The notes: generated from the sequence alone by a model not told the origin. A DNA stretch of 37,947 nucleotides from Desulfovibrio sp. (GCA_024692205.1 JAILMX010000033.1:1-37947), one strand, 5' to 3'. Positions 16,537 through 26,864 are shown, numbered from the stretch's first letter. Program-made: numbers and translations.

Positions 16537-18483
16537 ATGGCAATCCGTGTGGACGATCAGATTGTGGAAGCTGCCGCCGGCAGCAGTGTTGCCGAGGTGC
16601 TGCAAAAAGCGCTGAGCGGCAAGAAATTCAAGTCCGTGGTGGCATGCGCCGCCCTCTGCGGCGATGAGCGCCGCGTGATCGACCTTTCCGCAGCCGTGCC
16701 GGACGATGCGGCCGGGCTTGAGCCCGTGTACGCGGACAGCCCCGAAGGCCTGCAGATCATACGCCACTCGACAGCCCATGTGATGGCCTGCGCGGTGAAG
16801 CGCCTCTTCCCCGCGGCGAAGGTGACCATCGGCCCCTCCATAGACAACGGCTTCTACTACGACTTCGACGTGAAGCACCCGTTCTCGAGCGACGACTTCG
16901 CCGCCATCGAAGCCGAGATGAAGAAGATCGTTGAAAACCGCGTGCCTTTCATCAGAGAGGATGTGAAGAAGAATACGGCCCTCGCACGTTTCAGGGAGAT
17001 GGGCGAGCCCTATAAGGTCGAGCTCATCGAGAACCTGCCCGGCGATACGGTCTCTCTGTACACCTGCGGCGAATTCACCGACCTGTGCCGCGGGCCCCAC
17101 GTGCCGCACACGGGTTTTTCCGGGGCGTCGAAGCTGCTCTCCGTGGCCGGTGCATACTGGCACGGCGACGAGCACAACCCGATGCTCTCGCGCATCTACG
17201 GCACCGCCTTCGCGGATGACAAGGCCCTTTCCGCGTACCTGAAGCAACTTGAGGAGGCCAAGCGTCGCGACCATCGTAAGCTCGGTCGCGAGCTCTCGCT
17301 CTTTATGTTCCAGGAAGAGGTCGCTCCCGGCATGGTTTTCTGGCTTCCGCGCGGCATGATGGTGCGCACCATTTTGGAGGACTTCTGGCGCCGGGAGCAC
17401 CTTAAGCGAGGCTATGACATTGTGCAGGGTCCGCAGCTTTTGCGCGCCGAGACGTGGCAGCGCTCAGGCCATTACGACCATTACCGTCAGAACATGTATT
17501 TCACGCAGATTGACGAGGACCAGTACGGCATCAAGCCCATGAACTGCGTCGGCCATATGCTTATCTTCAACAATGCCCTGCACAGCTACCGTGATTTGCC
17601 TCAGCGCTATTTCGAACTGGGCGTCGTGCACCGCCACGAGAAAAGCGGTGTCCTGCACGGCCTTTTGCGGGTGCGTCAGTTCACACAGGACGACGCGCAC
17701 ATCCTCTGCGCGCCAGAACAGCTTGAAGACGAGATCGTGGGCGTCATACGTCTCATCCATGACCTGATGCAGCTCTTCGGTTTCAAGTATAAGGTGCTCA
17801 TTTCGACACGTCCCGAAGACAGCATAGGTACGGACGAGGCGTGGGAGCTTGCGACGAACGCCCTCATTTCCGCCGTCAAGGCAGTCGATTTGCCGTACAC
17901 CATCAACGAGGGCGACGGCGCTTTCTACGGTCCCAAGATCGACGTCGTGCTGCTTGACTGCATCGGCCGTGAATGGCAGTGCTCCACCATTCAGGTAGAC
18001 TTCACCTTGCCGGAGCGTTTCGACCTGACCTATGTGGGGCAGGACGGAGAGCGCCACAGGCCCGTCATGGTGCACCGCGCCATCATGGGCTCGCTTGAGC
18101 GTTTCATCGGCGTTGTCATCGAGCAGTACGCTGGTGCTCTCCCAACGTGGCTCGCGCCCGAGCAGGCGCGCATCTTGACCGTGACCGAAGCGGGGAACGA
18201 TGCGGCGCTCGCCATGCGCGACGAGTTGCGCGCCCTCGGCATCCGCGTCGAGGTGGACACACGAAACGAGAAGCTCGGTTTCAAGGTGCGCGAGGCCCAG
18301 GTGGCCAAGATTCCTTTCATGTTGGTTGTGGGTGAGAAGGAAGTGCAGGCGCACGCCATGAACGTTCGTCTGCGCAATGGTGATAACGCGGGGCTCAAAT
18401 CCGTGGGCGAGGTCGCGTCGCTTATACGCGCCGATGCGGAGGAGCCCTTCAAGCAAGGAGGGATGCGCTATAGCTTCTCCTAA
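16537..18483 (+). CDS. thrS: Threonine--tRNA ligase
   Basis: TGS and catalytic domain motifs (RHSTAHVMACAVKRLFP, KPMNCVGHMLIF, FYGPKIDV). ATG 16537 preceded by AAGGAG; the longer ORF start at 16447 is unlikely. Confidence 0.96.
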   Translation: MAIRVDDQIVEAAAGSSVAEVLQKALSGKKFKSVVACAALCGDERRVIDLSAAVPDDAAGLEPVYADSPEGLQIIRHSTAHVMACAVKRLFPAAKVTIGPSIDNGFYYDFDVKHPFSSDDFAAIEAEMKKIVENRVPFIREDVKKNTALARFREMGEPYKVELIENLPGDTVSLYTCGEFTDLCRGPHVPHTGFSGASKLLSVAGAYWHGDEHNPMLSRIYGTAFADDKALSAYLKQLEEAKRRDHRKLGRELSLFMFQEEVAPGMVFWLPRGMMVRTILEDFWRREHLKRGYDIVQGPQLLRAETWQRSGHYDHYRQNMYFTQIDEDQYGIKPMNCVGHMLIFNNALHSYRDLPQRYFELGVVHRHEKSGVLHGLLRVRQFTQDDAHILCAPEQLEDEIVGVIRLIHDLMQLFGFKYKVLISTRPEDSIGTDEAWELATNALISAVKAVDLPYTINEGDGAFYGPKIDVVLLDCIGREWQCSTIQVDFTLPERFDLTYVGQDGERHRPVMVHRAIMGSLERFIGVVIEQYAGALPTWLAPEQARILTVTEAGNDAALAMRDELRALGIRVEVDTRNEKLGFKVREAQVAKIPFMLVVGEKEVQAHAMNVRLRNGDNAGLKSVGEVASLIRADAEEPFKQGGMRYSFS

Positions 18484-19015
18484 TGTAAAGCCGCGGCATG
18501 ACATGTCGCAGGATTCGATCCGGCGCAACGAGATGATCCGGGCACGTGAGGTGCGTGTCATTGGCGCCGATGGCGAACAGCTGGGTATCCTGAACCGCAA
18601 CGAGGCCATCGAACGCGCCAAGGAAGCGGGGATGGATCTTGTCGAAGTGGCCGCCACTTCCGATCCGCCGGTCTGCCGCATAATGGACTTCGGCAAGTTC
18701 CGCTACGAGCAGCAGAAGAAGAAGCAGGAGGCCAAGAAGCGTCAGGCAGTGGTACAGATCAAGGAGATCAAGGTCCGTCCGAAGACGGATGACCACGACT
18801 ACGAGACGAAGCTGCGTCACATACGCCGTTTTCTGGAAGACGGCGACCGCTGCAAGATCACGGTCTTTTTCCGCGGGCGCGAGATAGTCCACAAGGACCG
18901 CGGACAGGACATCCTGAGCCGCGTCGTCCAGGATCTCGCCGATATCGCCAAGGTGGAACAGGAAGCGAAGGCGGAAGGCCGCACCCTGCAGATGCTGCTT
19001 GTGCCCAAGAAATAA
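18470..19015 (+). CDS. infC: Translation initiation factor IF-3 (proposed start AUA at 18470; nearest AUG at 18503)
   Basis: IRRNEMIRAREVRVIGADGEQLGILNRNEAIERAKEAGMDLVEVA...; SD AAGGAGGG at 18455-18462 is placed for codon 18470 and not for AUG 18503. Confidence 0.93.
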   Translation: MASPNVKPRHDMSQDSIRRNEMIRAREVRVIGADGEQLGILNRNEAIERAKEAGMDLVEVAATSDPPVCRIMDFGKFRYEQQKKKQEAKKRQAVVQIKEIKVRPKTDDHDYETKLRHIRRFLEDGDRCKITVFFRGREIVHKDRGQDILSRVVQDLADIAKVEQEAKAEGRTLQMLLVPKK

Positions 19016-19061
19016 CTTCTTGCGGTAAACGGCTTTTTAAGGCATTATCTTTTTTTCAAAG

Positions 19062-19088
19062 CCCATTTGATGGGAAGAGCTTTTTTTG
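19062..19088 (+). terminator. Weak terminator/attenuator-like hairpin between infC and rpmI
   Basis: CCCAT-TTG-ATGGG stem followed by AAGAGC and TTTTTTT. Confidence 0.35.
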
Positions 19089-19110
19089 TCTGTTTTGAGA
19101 GGAGTCAGTC

Positions 19111-19308
19111 ATGCCCAAGATAAAAACCCGCCGTTCCGCCGCAAAGCGTTTTGAGCAGACCGGCAGCGGAAAGTATCGTCGTCGTCGTCAAAACATGCGG
19201 CACATCCTGACCAAGAAGGCCCCCGGACGCAAGATGCGTCTGGGCCAGTCCACCTTGGTCGACAACGCCAATCTGAAGGCCGTGCGTCGTCTTCTGCCAA
19301 ACGGTTAG
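19111..19308 (+). CDS. rpmI: 50S ribosomal protein L35
   Basis: MPKIKTRRSAAKRFEQTGSGKYRRRRQNMRHILTKKAPGRKMRLGQ. Confidence 0.96.
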   Translation: MPKIKTRRSAAKRFEQTGSGKYRRRRQNMRHILTKKAPGRKMRLGQSTLVDNANLKAVRRLLPNG

Positions 19309-19443
19309 TACTTCGATCAGAAAGCGGCGAGATGCGCCGGCGGCGGTACGGAGCCGTTCGTAATCCGTGCGGAACAGTAAGCATCATTCAGCTCATCGTC
19401 AGGCACACTTTCCTCCGCCTGCCGGTGAAAGGAGGGTACACCC

Positions 19444-19800
19444 ATGCGTGTGAAGAGAGGATTTGCCACCCATCGCCGTCACAAGAAATATCTGAACGCA
19501 GCCAAGGGCTTCCGCGGCGGCCGCAGCCGCCTGTACCGCACCGCCCGTGAAGCCGTCGAGCGCGCACTGCAGAATTCCTTCGTGGGCCGCAAGGCCCGCA
19601 AACGTGATTTTCGCTCTCTCTGGATCCTGCGCATCAACGCCGCCGCGCGGATCAACGGGCTTTCCTACAGCCGTTTCATGCACGGCCTGAAACTCGCCGA
19701 TATCGCTCTTGACCGCAAGGTCCTTGCCGACCTTGCCGTCTTCCAGAAAGACGATTTCGCAAAAGTGGTCGAGCAGGCTAAGGCTGCCCTCAACAAGTAG
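19444..19800 (+). CDS. rplT: 50S ribosomal protein L20
   Basis: [42 protein letters not shown]... Confidence 0.97.
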   Translation: MRVKRGFATHRRHKKYLNAAKGFRGGRSRLYRTAREAVERALQNSFVGRKARKRDFRSLWILRINAAARINGLSYSRFMHGLKLADIALDRKVLADLAVFQKDDFAKVVEQAKAALNK

Positions 19801-19883
19801 CTTCCGGTCTTCATGGCGGGCAGGGACCACCCTGCCCGCCCGTCATACTGCCTTGAACGCCGCGATGCGGCACGGGGATCTTG

Positions 19884-20924
19884 ATGGATCTTATCAATGC
19901 TCTGGAAGGCCTGGCTAGCGAGCTCCGCAAGGAGCTGGACCAGGCCTCTCTTTTTTCTCAGGAAAAGCTTGAGGAACTTCGCGTCGATTTTCTCGGCCGC
20001 AAAGGCAGGCTCGCGCAGATCATGAGCAAGCTTTCCTCCCTGTCGCCAGAGGAACGTCCCGCTGTGGGCCAGAAAGCGAACACCGTCAAACAGGAATGCA
20101 GCCGCCTTTTCGACGCCTGCAAGCAGGCGATCGAGGCCAGGCGTGAAGCGGCCGCCGTCGCAGGCTTCGATCCGTCCCTGCCGGGCCGCACTCCCTGGCA
20201 GGGCTCGCTCCATCCCGACACGCTTGTCATGGAGGAGGTGTGCGGCATTTTCCGCGGGCTCGGCTTCGACATAGCGCAGGGACCGGAGGTCGAGATCGAC
20301 CATTACAATTTCGAAGCGCTGAACATGCCGCCGGAGCACCCGGCGCGCGATATGCAGGACACTCTCTACGTCACCGATACCGTGCTCATGCGTACGCATA
20401 CCTCTCCGGTTCAGGTGCGGACCATGCTCGCGCGCAGACCTCCCGTCGCAGTCGTCGTGCCTGGCAAGGTGTATCGTCGCGATTCCGATCTGACGCACAC
20501 CCCCATGTTCCATCAGATCGAGGGGCTCATGGTCGACCGCGGCATCAGCATGGCGCATCTGTGCGGCATGCTTACCGCCTTCGTGCGCGCCGTCTTCGGG
20601 CCCGCGACCGAGGTACGCTTCAGGCAGAGTTTCTTCCCCTTCACGGAACCCTCGGCCGAGGTCGACATCTCCTGTTTCCTTTGCGGAGGCAAGGGGCATG
20701 GGCACGGCGAACCGTGCCGCGTCTGCAAGGGCACGGGCTGGGTCGAAATACTCGGCTGCGGGATGGTCGATCCGGCAGTCTTCGCCGCCGTGGACTATCC
20801 TTCCGACGTGACGGGCTTCGCCTTCGGCATGGGCGTTGAACGCATCGCGATGCTCAAGTACGGCATAGGGGATCTGCGCATGTTCTTTGAGAATGACGTC
20901 CGTTTCCTTTCGCAGTTCGCCTGA
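19884..20924 (+). CDS. pheS: Phenylalanine--tRNA ligase alpha subunit
   Basis: [19 protein letters not shown]...[14 protein letters not shown]...[12 protein letters not shown]...[18 protein letters not shown] 19884 (or TTG 19881). Confidence 0.96.
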   Translation: MDLINALEGLASELRKELDQASLFSQEKLEELRVDFLGRKGRLAQIMSKLSSLSPEERPAVGQKANTVKQECSRLFDACKQAIEARREAAAVAGFDPSLPGRTPWQGSLHPDTLVMEEVCGIFRGLGFDIAQGPEVEIDHYNFEALNMPPEHPARDMQDTLYVTDTVLMRTHTSPVQVRTMLARRPPVAVVVPGKVYRRDSDLTHTPMFHQIEGLMVDRGISMAHLCGMLTAFVRAVFGPATEVRFRQSFFPFTEPSAEVDISCFLCGGKGHGHGEPCRVCKGTGWVEILGCGMVDPAVFAAVDYPSDVTGFAFGMGVERIAMLKYGIGDLRMFFENDVRFLSQFA

Positions 20925-21328
20925 TGCCTAAGGCCGGCTTGTATACGGGGCGGGGGCCTCTTGGGTCATGGGGCAAGGCGGGGCTGTTCTGCGCTTTCGC
21001 CCTGACCGCGGCACTTGCCTTGCCGCCGGATGTCATCGCCCGTCGCTCTTCCGGTCCTCCGTCATCAGGCCTCTCCCCGTCGGATTCAACGCGGGAGCTT
21101 GACGGGGTGATCCCCGGCGGGAGACCCATGTCGCGCACTGCTGAAGGGGGCATGGGTTTCACCGATGCCTACGGCAACACGATACGCGACAGGCCCCCGG
21201 AGGAGCCCGCGCCCCGCAGACGGCTTCCGGCAGGGGCCTATGGCCGTTACGGAAAAGACAAAAACTACGACAGGCCATTGCCGGAACCCGCCGCCGACCC
21301 TGCTCGCCCGGCCTGGTCATTTCAGTAA
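20924..21328 (+). CDS. Hypothetical secreted, Pro/Arg-rich protein between pheS and pheT
   Basis: ATG at 20924 overlaps the pheS TGA stop; signal-like segment KAGLFCAFALTAALALPPDVIA followed by a low-complexity P/R/S-rich tail. Confidence 0.6.
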   Translation: MPKAGLYTGRGPLGSWGKAGLFCAFALTAALALPPDVIARRSSGPPSSGLSPSDSTRELDGVIPGGRPMSRTAEGGMGFTDAYGNTIRDRPPEEPAPRRRLPAGAYGRYGKDKNYDRPLPEPAADPARPAWSFQ

Positions 21329-21355
21329 CGCACGGCAAAATAACAGGATTTTCTT

Positions 21356-23749
21356 ATGCTTCTTTCTCTTTCATGGCTGCGTGAGTTCACCCCCTACGAA
21401 GGAACCGCCGAAGCCCTCGGCGACGAGCTGACAAAACTGGGGCTTGAGCTTGAGGAACTGAAAAATCCCTTTGCGGGATTGGAAGGCATCCTGACCGCCC
21501 AGGTCGTGGAGTGCGAAATGCATCCCGACTCCGACCATCTGCACTGCTGCCGCGTGGACGCGGGGCGGGGTGAGCTGCTCGACATTGTCTGCGGCGCGCC
21601 GAACGTGGCTGCTGGGCAGAAGGTGGCCGTGGCCCCTGTGGGCTCATGTCTGCCCGACGGCACGCTCATGAAGAAGGCGAAGCTGCGCGGAAAGCCATCG
21701 TTCGGCATGATCTGCTCAGAACGGGAGCTCGGGCTTTCCGAAGACCATTCCGGCATCATGGTGCTGCCAGAGGACACGCCCGTGGGCAAGCGCCTCGTCG
21801 ACGTCCTGAAGCTCGACACCGAGATCCTCGACCTTTCCATAACCCCGAACCGGGCGGATTGCCTCTCGGTGCTCGGCATAGCCCGGGAGACGGCCATGGC
21901 CTTTGGTCTGCCGCTCACCATCCCCGACCTGCCCCTCGCCGAGGACGAGGATCTGCCGCCTGTCGAGGTGCCGGTTGACATAACTGATCCGGAGCTGTGC
22001 TGGCTGTATGCGGGGCGTGTGGTCAGCGACATCTGCGTCAAGCCTTCGCCCATGCGCATCCGACACCGTCTGCATGCCGTGGGCGTGCGCGCCATATCGA
22101 ACATCGTCGATGTGACGAACTACATTCTTTTTGAATGCGGGCAACCCCTGCATTCCTTTGATCTCGACAAGCTCTCGGGCGGCCGCATCGTGGTCAGACC
22201 AGCCACCGACAGGGAGAAAATTGTCACACTGGACGGGCAGGAGCGCATTCTGAACCCGCGCGACCTGTGCATCTGCGACACCGAAAAGCCTGTGGCTCTT
22301 GCCGGCGTCATGGGCGGCCAGAACAGCGAGATTTCGGGCGAGACCCGCAACGTCTTTATCGAGAGCGCGGTTTTCCGCCCCGGCACCATACGCAAGACCT
22401 CGCGCCGGCTGGGCCTTTCCTCCGAGGCGTCCTTCCGTTTTGAGCGCGGCATTGATCAGGCGCGCAGCCGCTGGTCACTCGACCGGGCATGCGCAATGAT
22501 GGCAAACCTCGGCGGGGGGCGCGTGCGACGGGGCATGATAGCTGTGGAGCCCAAACCCTTCGTCGCCGTGAAGATGGATTTTCATCCCGAAAAGGCAGCT
22601 GCTCTGCTTGGCATCCATCTCGATGCCGCCTTCGATGAGAAGGTGCTTTCGGCGATGGGCTGCGCGATCGAGAAGGGCAAGGATGTCTGGACTGTCGATC
22701 AGCCCTCGTGGCGTCCAGACCTCACTCGCGAGGCTGATCTGATCGAAGAGGTGGGTCGCGTCTATGGGCTGGACAACATACCGCCGGTGCTGCCGCCTGT
22801 GCGGCATGCGCTCGACCATGCCGCCGAGCCGGAATCGGCGTTCTCGTTCTGGCTCAGGTTGCGCCGCTGGGGCGCGGGCGTCGGCCTGAACGAGGCCATC
22901 AACTACAGTTTCGTCGGCCATAAGGATCTCGACCTGCTCGGACTGCCTGCCGAAGGCCGCATCTCCATCATGAATCCGCTCTCGGCGGAGCAGGACGCAT
23001 TGCGCACGGCTCTCGCCCCAGGCCTTTTGTGCGCCCTGCGCAACAACCTGGCGCAGGGCGCCCAGACCGTGAAGCTCTTCGAACTGGCGAACATCTTCGT
23101 CGCGGATGCCTCAAGCGAGACGACGGCGAGAGAGACCGGCATACTCGGCATCCTGCTGTACGGCAGCCGCAACGAGGCAGCATGGCCCCAGGTGCCGGGC
23201 GATATGGAATACGCTGATCTCAAGGGGCTCGTCGAGCACCTCATGCGTTTCCTGCATCTGCCCGCCCTCCGCTGCGAACGCTGCGAGACCGTGCCGTATC
23301 TTCTGCCCGGTGTCGAAGTTTTCTGCGGCGGGCGCACAATCGGCACGATGGGTCGCGTGAAGCCGCAGATGGCGGTGGAATACCTGGCCCGACGCGACGT
23401 GTGGCTCGCCGAGCTCGATCTGGGCGTTCTGCGCGAACTGCACGATGCGGCGCACCTCAACTTCGCTCCGCTCGCCGCTTTCCCGCCGGTCAGGCGCGAT
23501 ATCACCATCATGGCCGGCCGCGACGTGAGCGTCGCGAACATGCTCGACAGCATCGCCGCGATGAAGCTGCCCCTGCTTGAAAGCACGGTCCTCGTGGATC
23601 TCTTCGAGCCCGATGACAGCGAGGAGCGCAACCTGACCTTCCGCCTGACCTTCCGCCATGCCGCCCGAACCCTCAAGGACGCAGAGGTGGATAAGGAAAG
23701 AGAGAAGATCGCGAAGACCCTTGTCCAGAAACTGGGCGTGCGCGTATAG
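21356..23749 (+). CDS. pheT: Phenylalanine--tRNA ligase beta subunit
   Basis: MLLSLSWLREFTPYEGTAEALGDELTKLGLELEEL...ITPNRADCLSVLGIARE...; 797 aa. Confidence 0.96.
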   Translation: MLLSLSWLREFTPYEGTAEALGDELTKLGLELEELKNPFAGLEGILTAQVVECEMHPDSDHLHCCRVDAGRGELLDIVCGAPNVAAGQKVAVAPVGSCLPDGTLMKKAKLRGKPSFGMICSERELGLSEDHSGIMVLPEDTPVGKRLVDVLKLDTEILDLSITPNRADCLSVLGIARETAMAFGLPLTIPDLPLAEDEDLPPVEVPVDITDPELCWLYAGRVVSDICVKPSPMRIRHRLHAVGVRAISNIVDVTNYILFECGQPLHSFDLDKLSGGRIVVRPATDREKIVTLDGQERILNPRDLCICDTEKPVALAGVMGGQNSEISGETRNVFIESAVFRPGTIRKTSRRLGLSSEASFRFERGIDQARSRWSLDRACAMMANLGGGRVRRGMIAVEPKPFVAVKMDFHPEKAAALLGIHLDAAFDEKVLSAMGCAIEKGKDVWTVDQPSWRPDLTREADLIEEVGRVYGLDNIPPVLPPVRHALDHAAEPESAFSFWLRLRRWGAGVGLNEAINYSFVGHKDLDLLGLPAEGRISIMNPLSAEQDALRTALAPGLLCALRNNLAQGAQTVKLFELANIFVADASSETTARETGILGILLYGSRNEAAWPQVPGDMEYADLKGLVEHLMRFLHLPALRCERCETVPYLLPGVEVFCGGRTIGTMGRVKPQMAVEYLARRDVWLAELDLGVLRELHDAAHLNFAPLAAFPPVRRDITIMAGRDVSVANMLDSIAAMKLPLLESTVLVDLFEPDDSEERNLTFRLTFRHAARTLKDAEVDKEREKIAKTLVQKLGVRV

Positions 23750-23761
23750 GGAAGGGCAGTC

Positions 23762-24100
23762 ATGGCCGACAAGACTTACCGCATCGGCGAAGCCGCAGAG
23801 ATCATCGGCCTTAAGTCCTATGTGCTTCGCTTTTGGGAGACAGAGTTCCCCCAGCTTGCTCCCCTGCGTACCGAAAGCGGACACCGCCTCTATACCGAAG
23901 AGCACCTGAATCTCTTGCGACGCATAAAGCAGCTTTTGCATGAGCAGGGCATGACCATAGAAGGTGCCCGGCGCGTCCTTTCCGGAAGCGCCGTTGTCGA
24001 CGAGGATGCACCTGAAAAGCTCAGTGCCGTGCCCGACCGTGATTTCCTGCGCATGCTCAAGCAGGAACTGACGGCCTTGAAGCGGGTTCTTTCCCGCTAG
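23762..24100 (+). CDS. MerR family transcriptional regulator
   Basis: TYRIGEAAEIIGLKSYVLRFWETEFPQLAPLRTESGHRLYTEEHLNLLRRIKQLL. Confidence 0.88.
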   Translation: MADKTYRIGEAAEIIGLKSYVLRFWETEFPQLAPLRTESGHRLYTEEHLNLLRRIKQLLHEQGMTIEGARRVLSGSAVVDEDAPEKLSAVPDRDFLRMLKQELTALKRVLSR

Positions 24101-24119
24101 GGGCGAACCATATCGGAGA

Positions 24120-24842
24120 ATGGCCATGATACTGTCCCCGTCCTTGCTCAGCGCCGATTTCTCGCGGCTTGCCGAAGAGACCACAAACTTGCGCCGTGCG
24201 GGGCTTTCCTGGCTGCACTTGGACATCATGGACGGGGCGTTCGTGCCCAACATTACCTTCGGCCCGCCCGTCATAAAGAAACTCAGGGGAGTGACAGATC
24301 TCTTCTTCGACGTGCATCTCATGATCGAAGATCCCGCCCGCTACCTAGAGGCATTCAAGGCCGCCGGCTCGGATATGCTCGTGGTGCATGCCGAGGCAGA
24401 CCGCCATCTACAGCGTACGCTCACGCAGATACGCGCCATGGGCCTCAAGGCCGGGATAGCCTTCAATCCGGGGACGGATATTGCGTGCCTGAACTGGCTC
24501 GCAGACGATATCGACATGGTGGTCATCATGAGCGTCAACCCCGGCTTTTCCGGGCAGGGCTTCATCCCAGCCTCCTTCAGGAAAATTCGCGAAGCCCGGG
24601 CGCTCCTCGACTCCTTGGGCGCCGCTGACGTGCCCATCGAGGTGGACGGCGGCGTGTGCCCCGAAAACACGGGCGCGCTTGTCGATGCCGGGGCCGATAT
24701 CCTTGTTTCCGGGTCCTCATTTTTCGGCGGCAGACACTACGACAAGCGCCTTGCGGCTTTCGCCGCTGCGGCCGAGGGGCGTGGCAATCCCCGCAGGGGA
24801 AGCGAATGGCGGCATCTGCCCGCCGCGGATTCGAAACACTAA
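24120..24842 (+). CDS. rpe: Ribulose-phosphate 3-epimerase
   Basis: ILSPSLLSADFSRLAEE...WLHLDIMDGAFVPNITFGPPV...VMSVNPGFSGQGFIP...EVDGGV (written from the ORF with minor elision). Confidence 0.95.
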   Translation: MAMILSPSLLSADFSRLAEETTNLRRAGLSWLHLDIMDGAFVPNITFGPPVIKKLRGVTDLFFDVHLMIEDPARYLEAFKAAGSDMLVVHAEADRHLQRTLTQIRAMGLKAGIAFNPGTDIACLNWLADDIDMVVIMSVNPGFSGQGFIPASFRKIREARALLDSLGAADVPIEVDGGVCPENTGALVDAGADILVSGSSFFGGRHYDKRLAAFAAAAEGRGNPRRGSEWRHLPAADSKH

Positions 24843-24854
24843 TCAGGAGACGTC

Positions 24855-26849
24855 ATGCCTACACGACGACAGCTGGCCGATGCGATTCGCGTTCTTTCCA
24901 TGGATGCCATTGAAAAAGCCCACTCGGGCCATCCCGGAGCTCCGCTCGGCATGGCCGACATGGCGGAGGCCCTCTGGCGGCATGCCTTCAGACACAATCC
25001 CGCCAATCCTGCATGGGCTGACCGCGACCGTTTTGTGCTGTCGAACGGCCATGCCTCCATGCTTCTGTATTCCCTTCTGCATCTGACGGGCTACGACCTG
25101 CCGATGGAAGAGATACGTAACTTCCGCCAGCTGGCTTCGCGTACGCCGGGGCATCCCGAGTACGGCGTGACGCCCGGCGTCGACATCTCGACGGGTCCCC
25201 TCGGGCAGGGCATATCCTCCGCAGTGGGCATGGCACTTGCCGAACGCCTTCTGGCCAGCGCGTTCAACCGTCCCGGGCACATCATAGTCGACCACCGCAC
25301 ATGGTGCTTCTGCGGTGACGGCTGCCTTATGGAAGGCGTTTCTTCCGAGGCATGCTCCCTTGCCGGTACGTGGGGCCTTGGCCGTCTGATTGTGCTCTAT
25401 GATTCCAACGGGATCTCGATTGACGGTGATGTGTCCGGATGGTTCGGTGAAGACGTGGCCGCACGTTACCGCGCTTACGGCTGGCAGGTCATCGGTCCTG
25501 TTGACGGACATGACTGCGATAGTCTCGACCGGGCCATCGCCGAGGCGAAAGCGGACGAGAAACATCCCACCCTCATCATCTGCCGCACGCACATCGGCTA
25601 CGGATCGCCGAAGACTGACAGCGCCAGCTGCCACGGTTCTCCGCTAGGCGAGGACGCTTGCGCCGCCGCCCGTGCCGCCTACGGCTGGAAGGAACCGCCT
25701 TTCGTCGTGCCCGAAGACATACGCAAGGAATGGGACGCCCGAGAAAAAGGAGCGGAAGCCGAGGCCGCATGGAACAATGCTTTTGCAGAATATGAGAAGG
25801 CCTATCCCGATCTCGCTGCGGAATTCCGCCGCCGCATGGCCGGTCGTCTGCCCGATGGCTGGGCGAAGACTGTGGAGGACATGGTGCAGAGCGCGATTGC
25901 CGCAGGCGAAAAACTCGCCACGCGCAAGGCATCGCAGAAAGCTCTCGATTATCTGGTCGCCGCCTTGCCGGAGCTTCTGGGCGGTTCGGCGGACCTCACC
26001 GGTTCCGTATGCACGCTGACCTCGCATTCCGAGCGCTTCAACGCCGCGGAGATGACGGGTAACCATATCTCTTACGGCGTGCGCGAGTTCGGCATGAGCT
26101 GTATCCTGAACGGCATTGCCCTGCACGGGGGGTTCATCCCCTATGCCGGAACGTTTATGTCGTTTTCCGATCAGGCAAAGAACGCCCTGCGCTTAGCCGC
26201 GATCATGCAGGTGCGTGCTGTTTGGGTCTTCACGCATGATTCCATCGGTGTCGGCGAAGACGGTCCCACACATCAGCCCGTGGAGCAGTTCGTGGCCCTG
26301 CGCACGATGCCCGGCATGAAGCTCTGGAGACCCTGCGACACGGTTGAGACGGCCGTTGCGTGGAAGCGTGCCATCTCCGACGGCGGCCCAGCCTGCCTAG
26401 CCCTTTCGCGGCAGACGTTGCCTTACTACAGCCGCGCTGCTGCGCAGGTGGCCGACATTGAGAAGGGGGGGTATGTTTTGCGTGATTGTGAGGCCGTTCC
26501 AGAGATAATCCTGATAGCAACCGGTTCCGAAGTGGCACTGGCTGAAGCAGCATGGGCGAAACTGTCGGGTGAAGGCTATCGCGTACGCGTCGTCTCCATG
26601 CCGTGCGCAGAGATTTTCGACGCCCAGAGCGATGTGTGGAAGGAACATGTCCTTCCGCACGGGGTGCGCCGACGCATCGCCATTGAAGCAGCCTCCCCTG
26701 ATTACTGGTGGAAGTATGTGGGCCTAGACGGCCGAGTGATTGGCATGTCGATGTTCGGCGCATCAGCACCCGCCGGCGAGGTCGCGGAAAAGTTTGGCTT
26801 CACAGCCTCCCATGTCATCGAAGAAGCGCACAGGCTTCTCGCACAATAG
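24855..26849 (+). CDS. tkt: Transketolase
   Basis: [31 protein letters not shown]...[20 protein letters not shown]...[19 protein letters not shown]. Confidence 0.96.
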   Translation: MPTRRQLADAIRVLSMDAIEKAHSGHPGAPLGMADMAEALWRHAFRHNPANPAWADRDRFVLSNGHASMLLYSLLHLTGYDLPMEEIRNFRQLASRTPGHPEYGVTPGVDISTGPLGQGISSAVGMALAERLLASAFNRPGHIIVDHRTWCFCGDGCLMEGVSSEACSLAGTWGLGRLIVLYDSNGISIDGDVSGWFGEDVAARYRAYGWQVIGPVDGHDCDSLDRAIAEAKADEKHPTLIICRTHIGYGSPKTDSASCHGSPLGEDACAAARAAYGWKEPPFVVPEDIRKEWDAREKGAEAEAAWNNAFAEYEKAYPDLAAEFRRRMAGRLPDGWAKTVEDMVQSAIAAGEKLATRKASQKALDYLVAALPELLGGSADLTGSVCTLTSHSERFNAAEMTGNHISYGVREFGMSCILNGIALHGGFIPYAGTFMSFSDQAKNALRLAAIMQVRAVWVFTHDSIGVGEDGPTHQPVEQFVALRTMPGMKLWRPCDTVETAVAWKRAISDGGPACLALSRQTLPYYSRAAAQVADIEKGGYVLRDCEAVPEIILIATGSEVALAEAAWAKLSGEGYRVRVVSMPCAEIFDAQSDVWKEHVLPHGVRRRIAIEAASPDYWWKYVGLDGRVIGMSMFGASAPAGEVAEKFGFTASHVIEEAHRLLAQ

Positions 26850-26864
26850 ACTAAGGAGATCTTC

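Noticed and set aside
16489-17400. 303-aa minus-strand ORF opposite thrS
   Set aside because: Shadow ORF of thrS.
17464-18696. 410-aa minus-strand ORF opposite thrS/infC
   Set aside because: Shadow ORF of a GC-rich gene; its sequence is low-quality (His/Arg/Asp-rich) and the opposite strand encodes unmistakable ThrRS and IF-3.
19665-20705. 346-aa minus-strand ORF opposite rplT/pheS
   Set aside because: Shadow ORF; no recognisable domain.
23111-24322. 403-aa minus-strand ORF spanning pheT, merR and rpe
   Set aside because: Crosses three well-supported plus-strand genes; shadow ORF.
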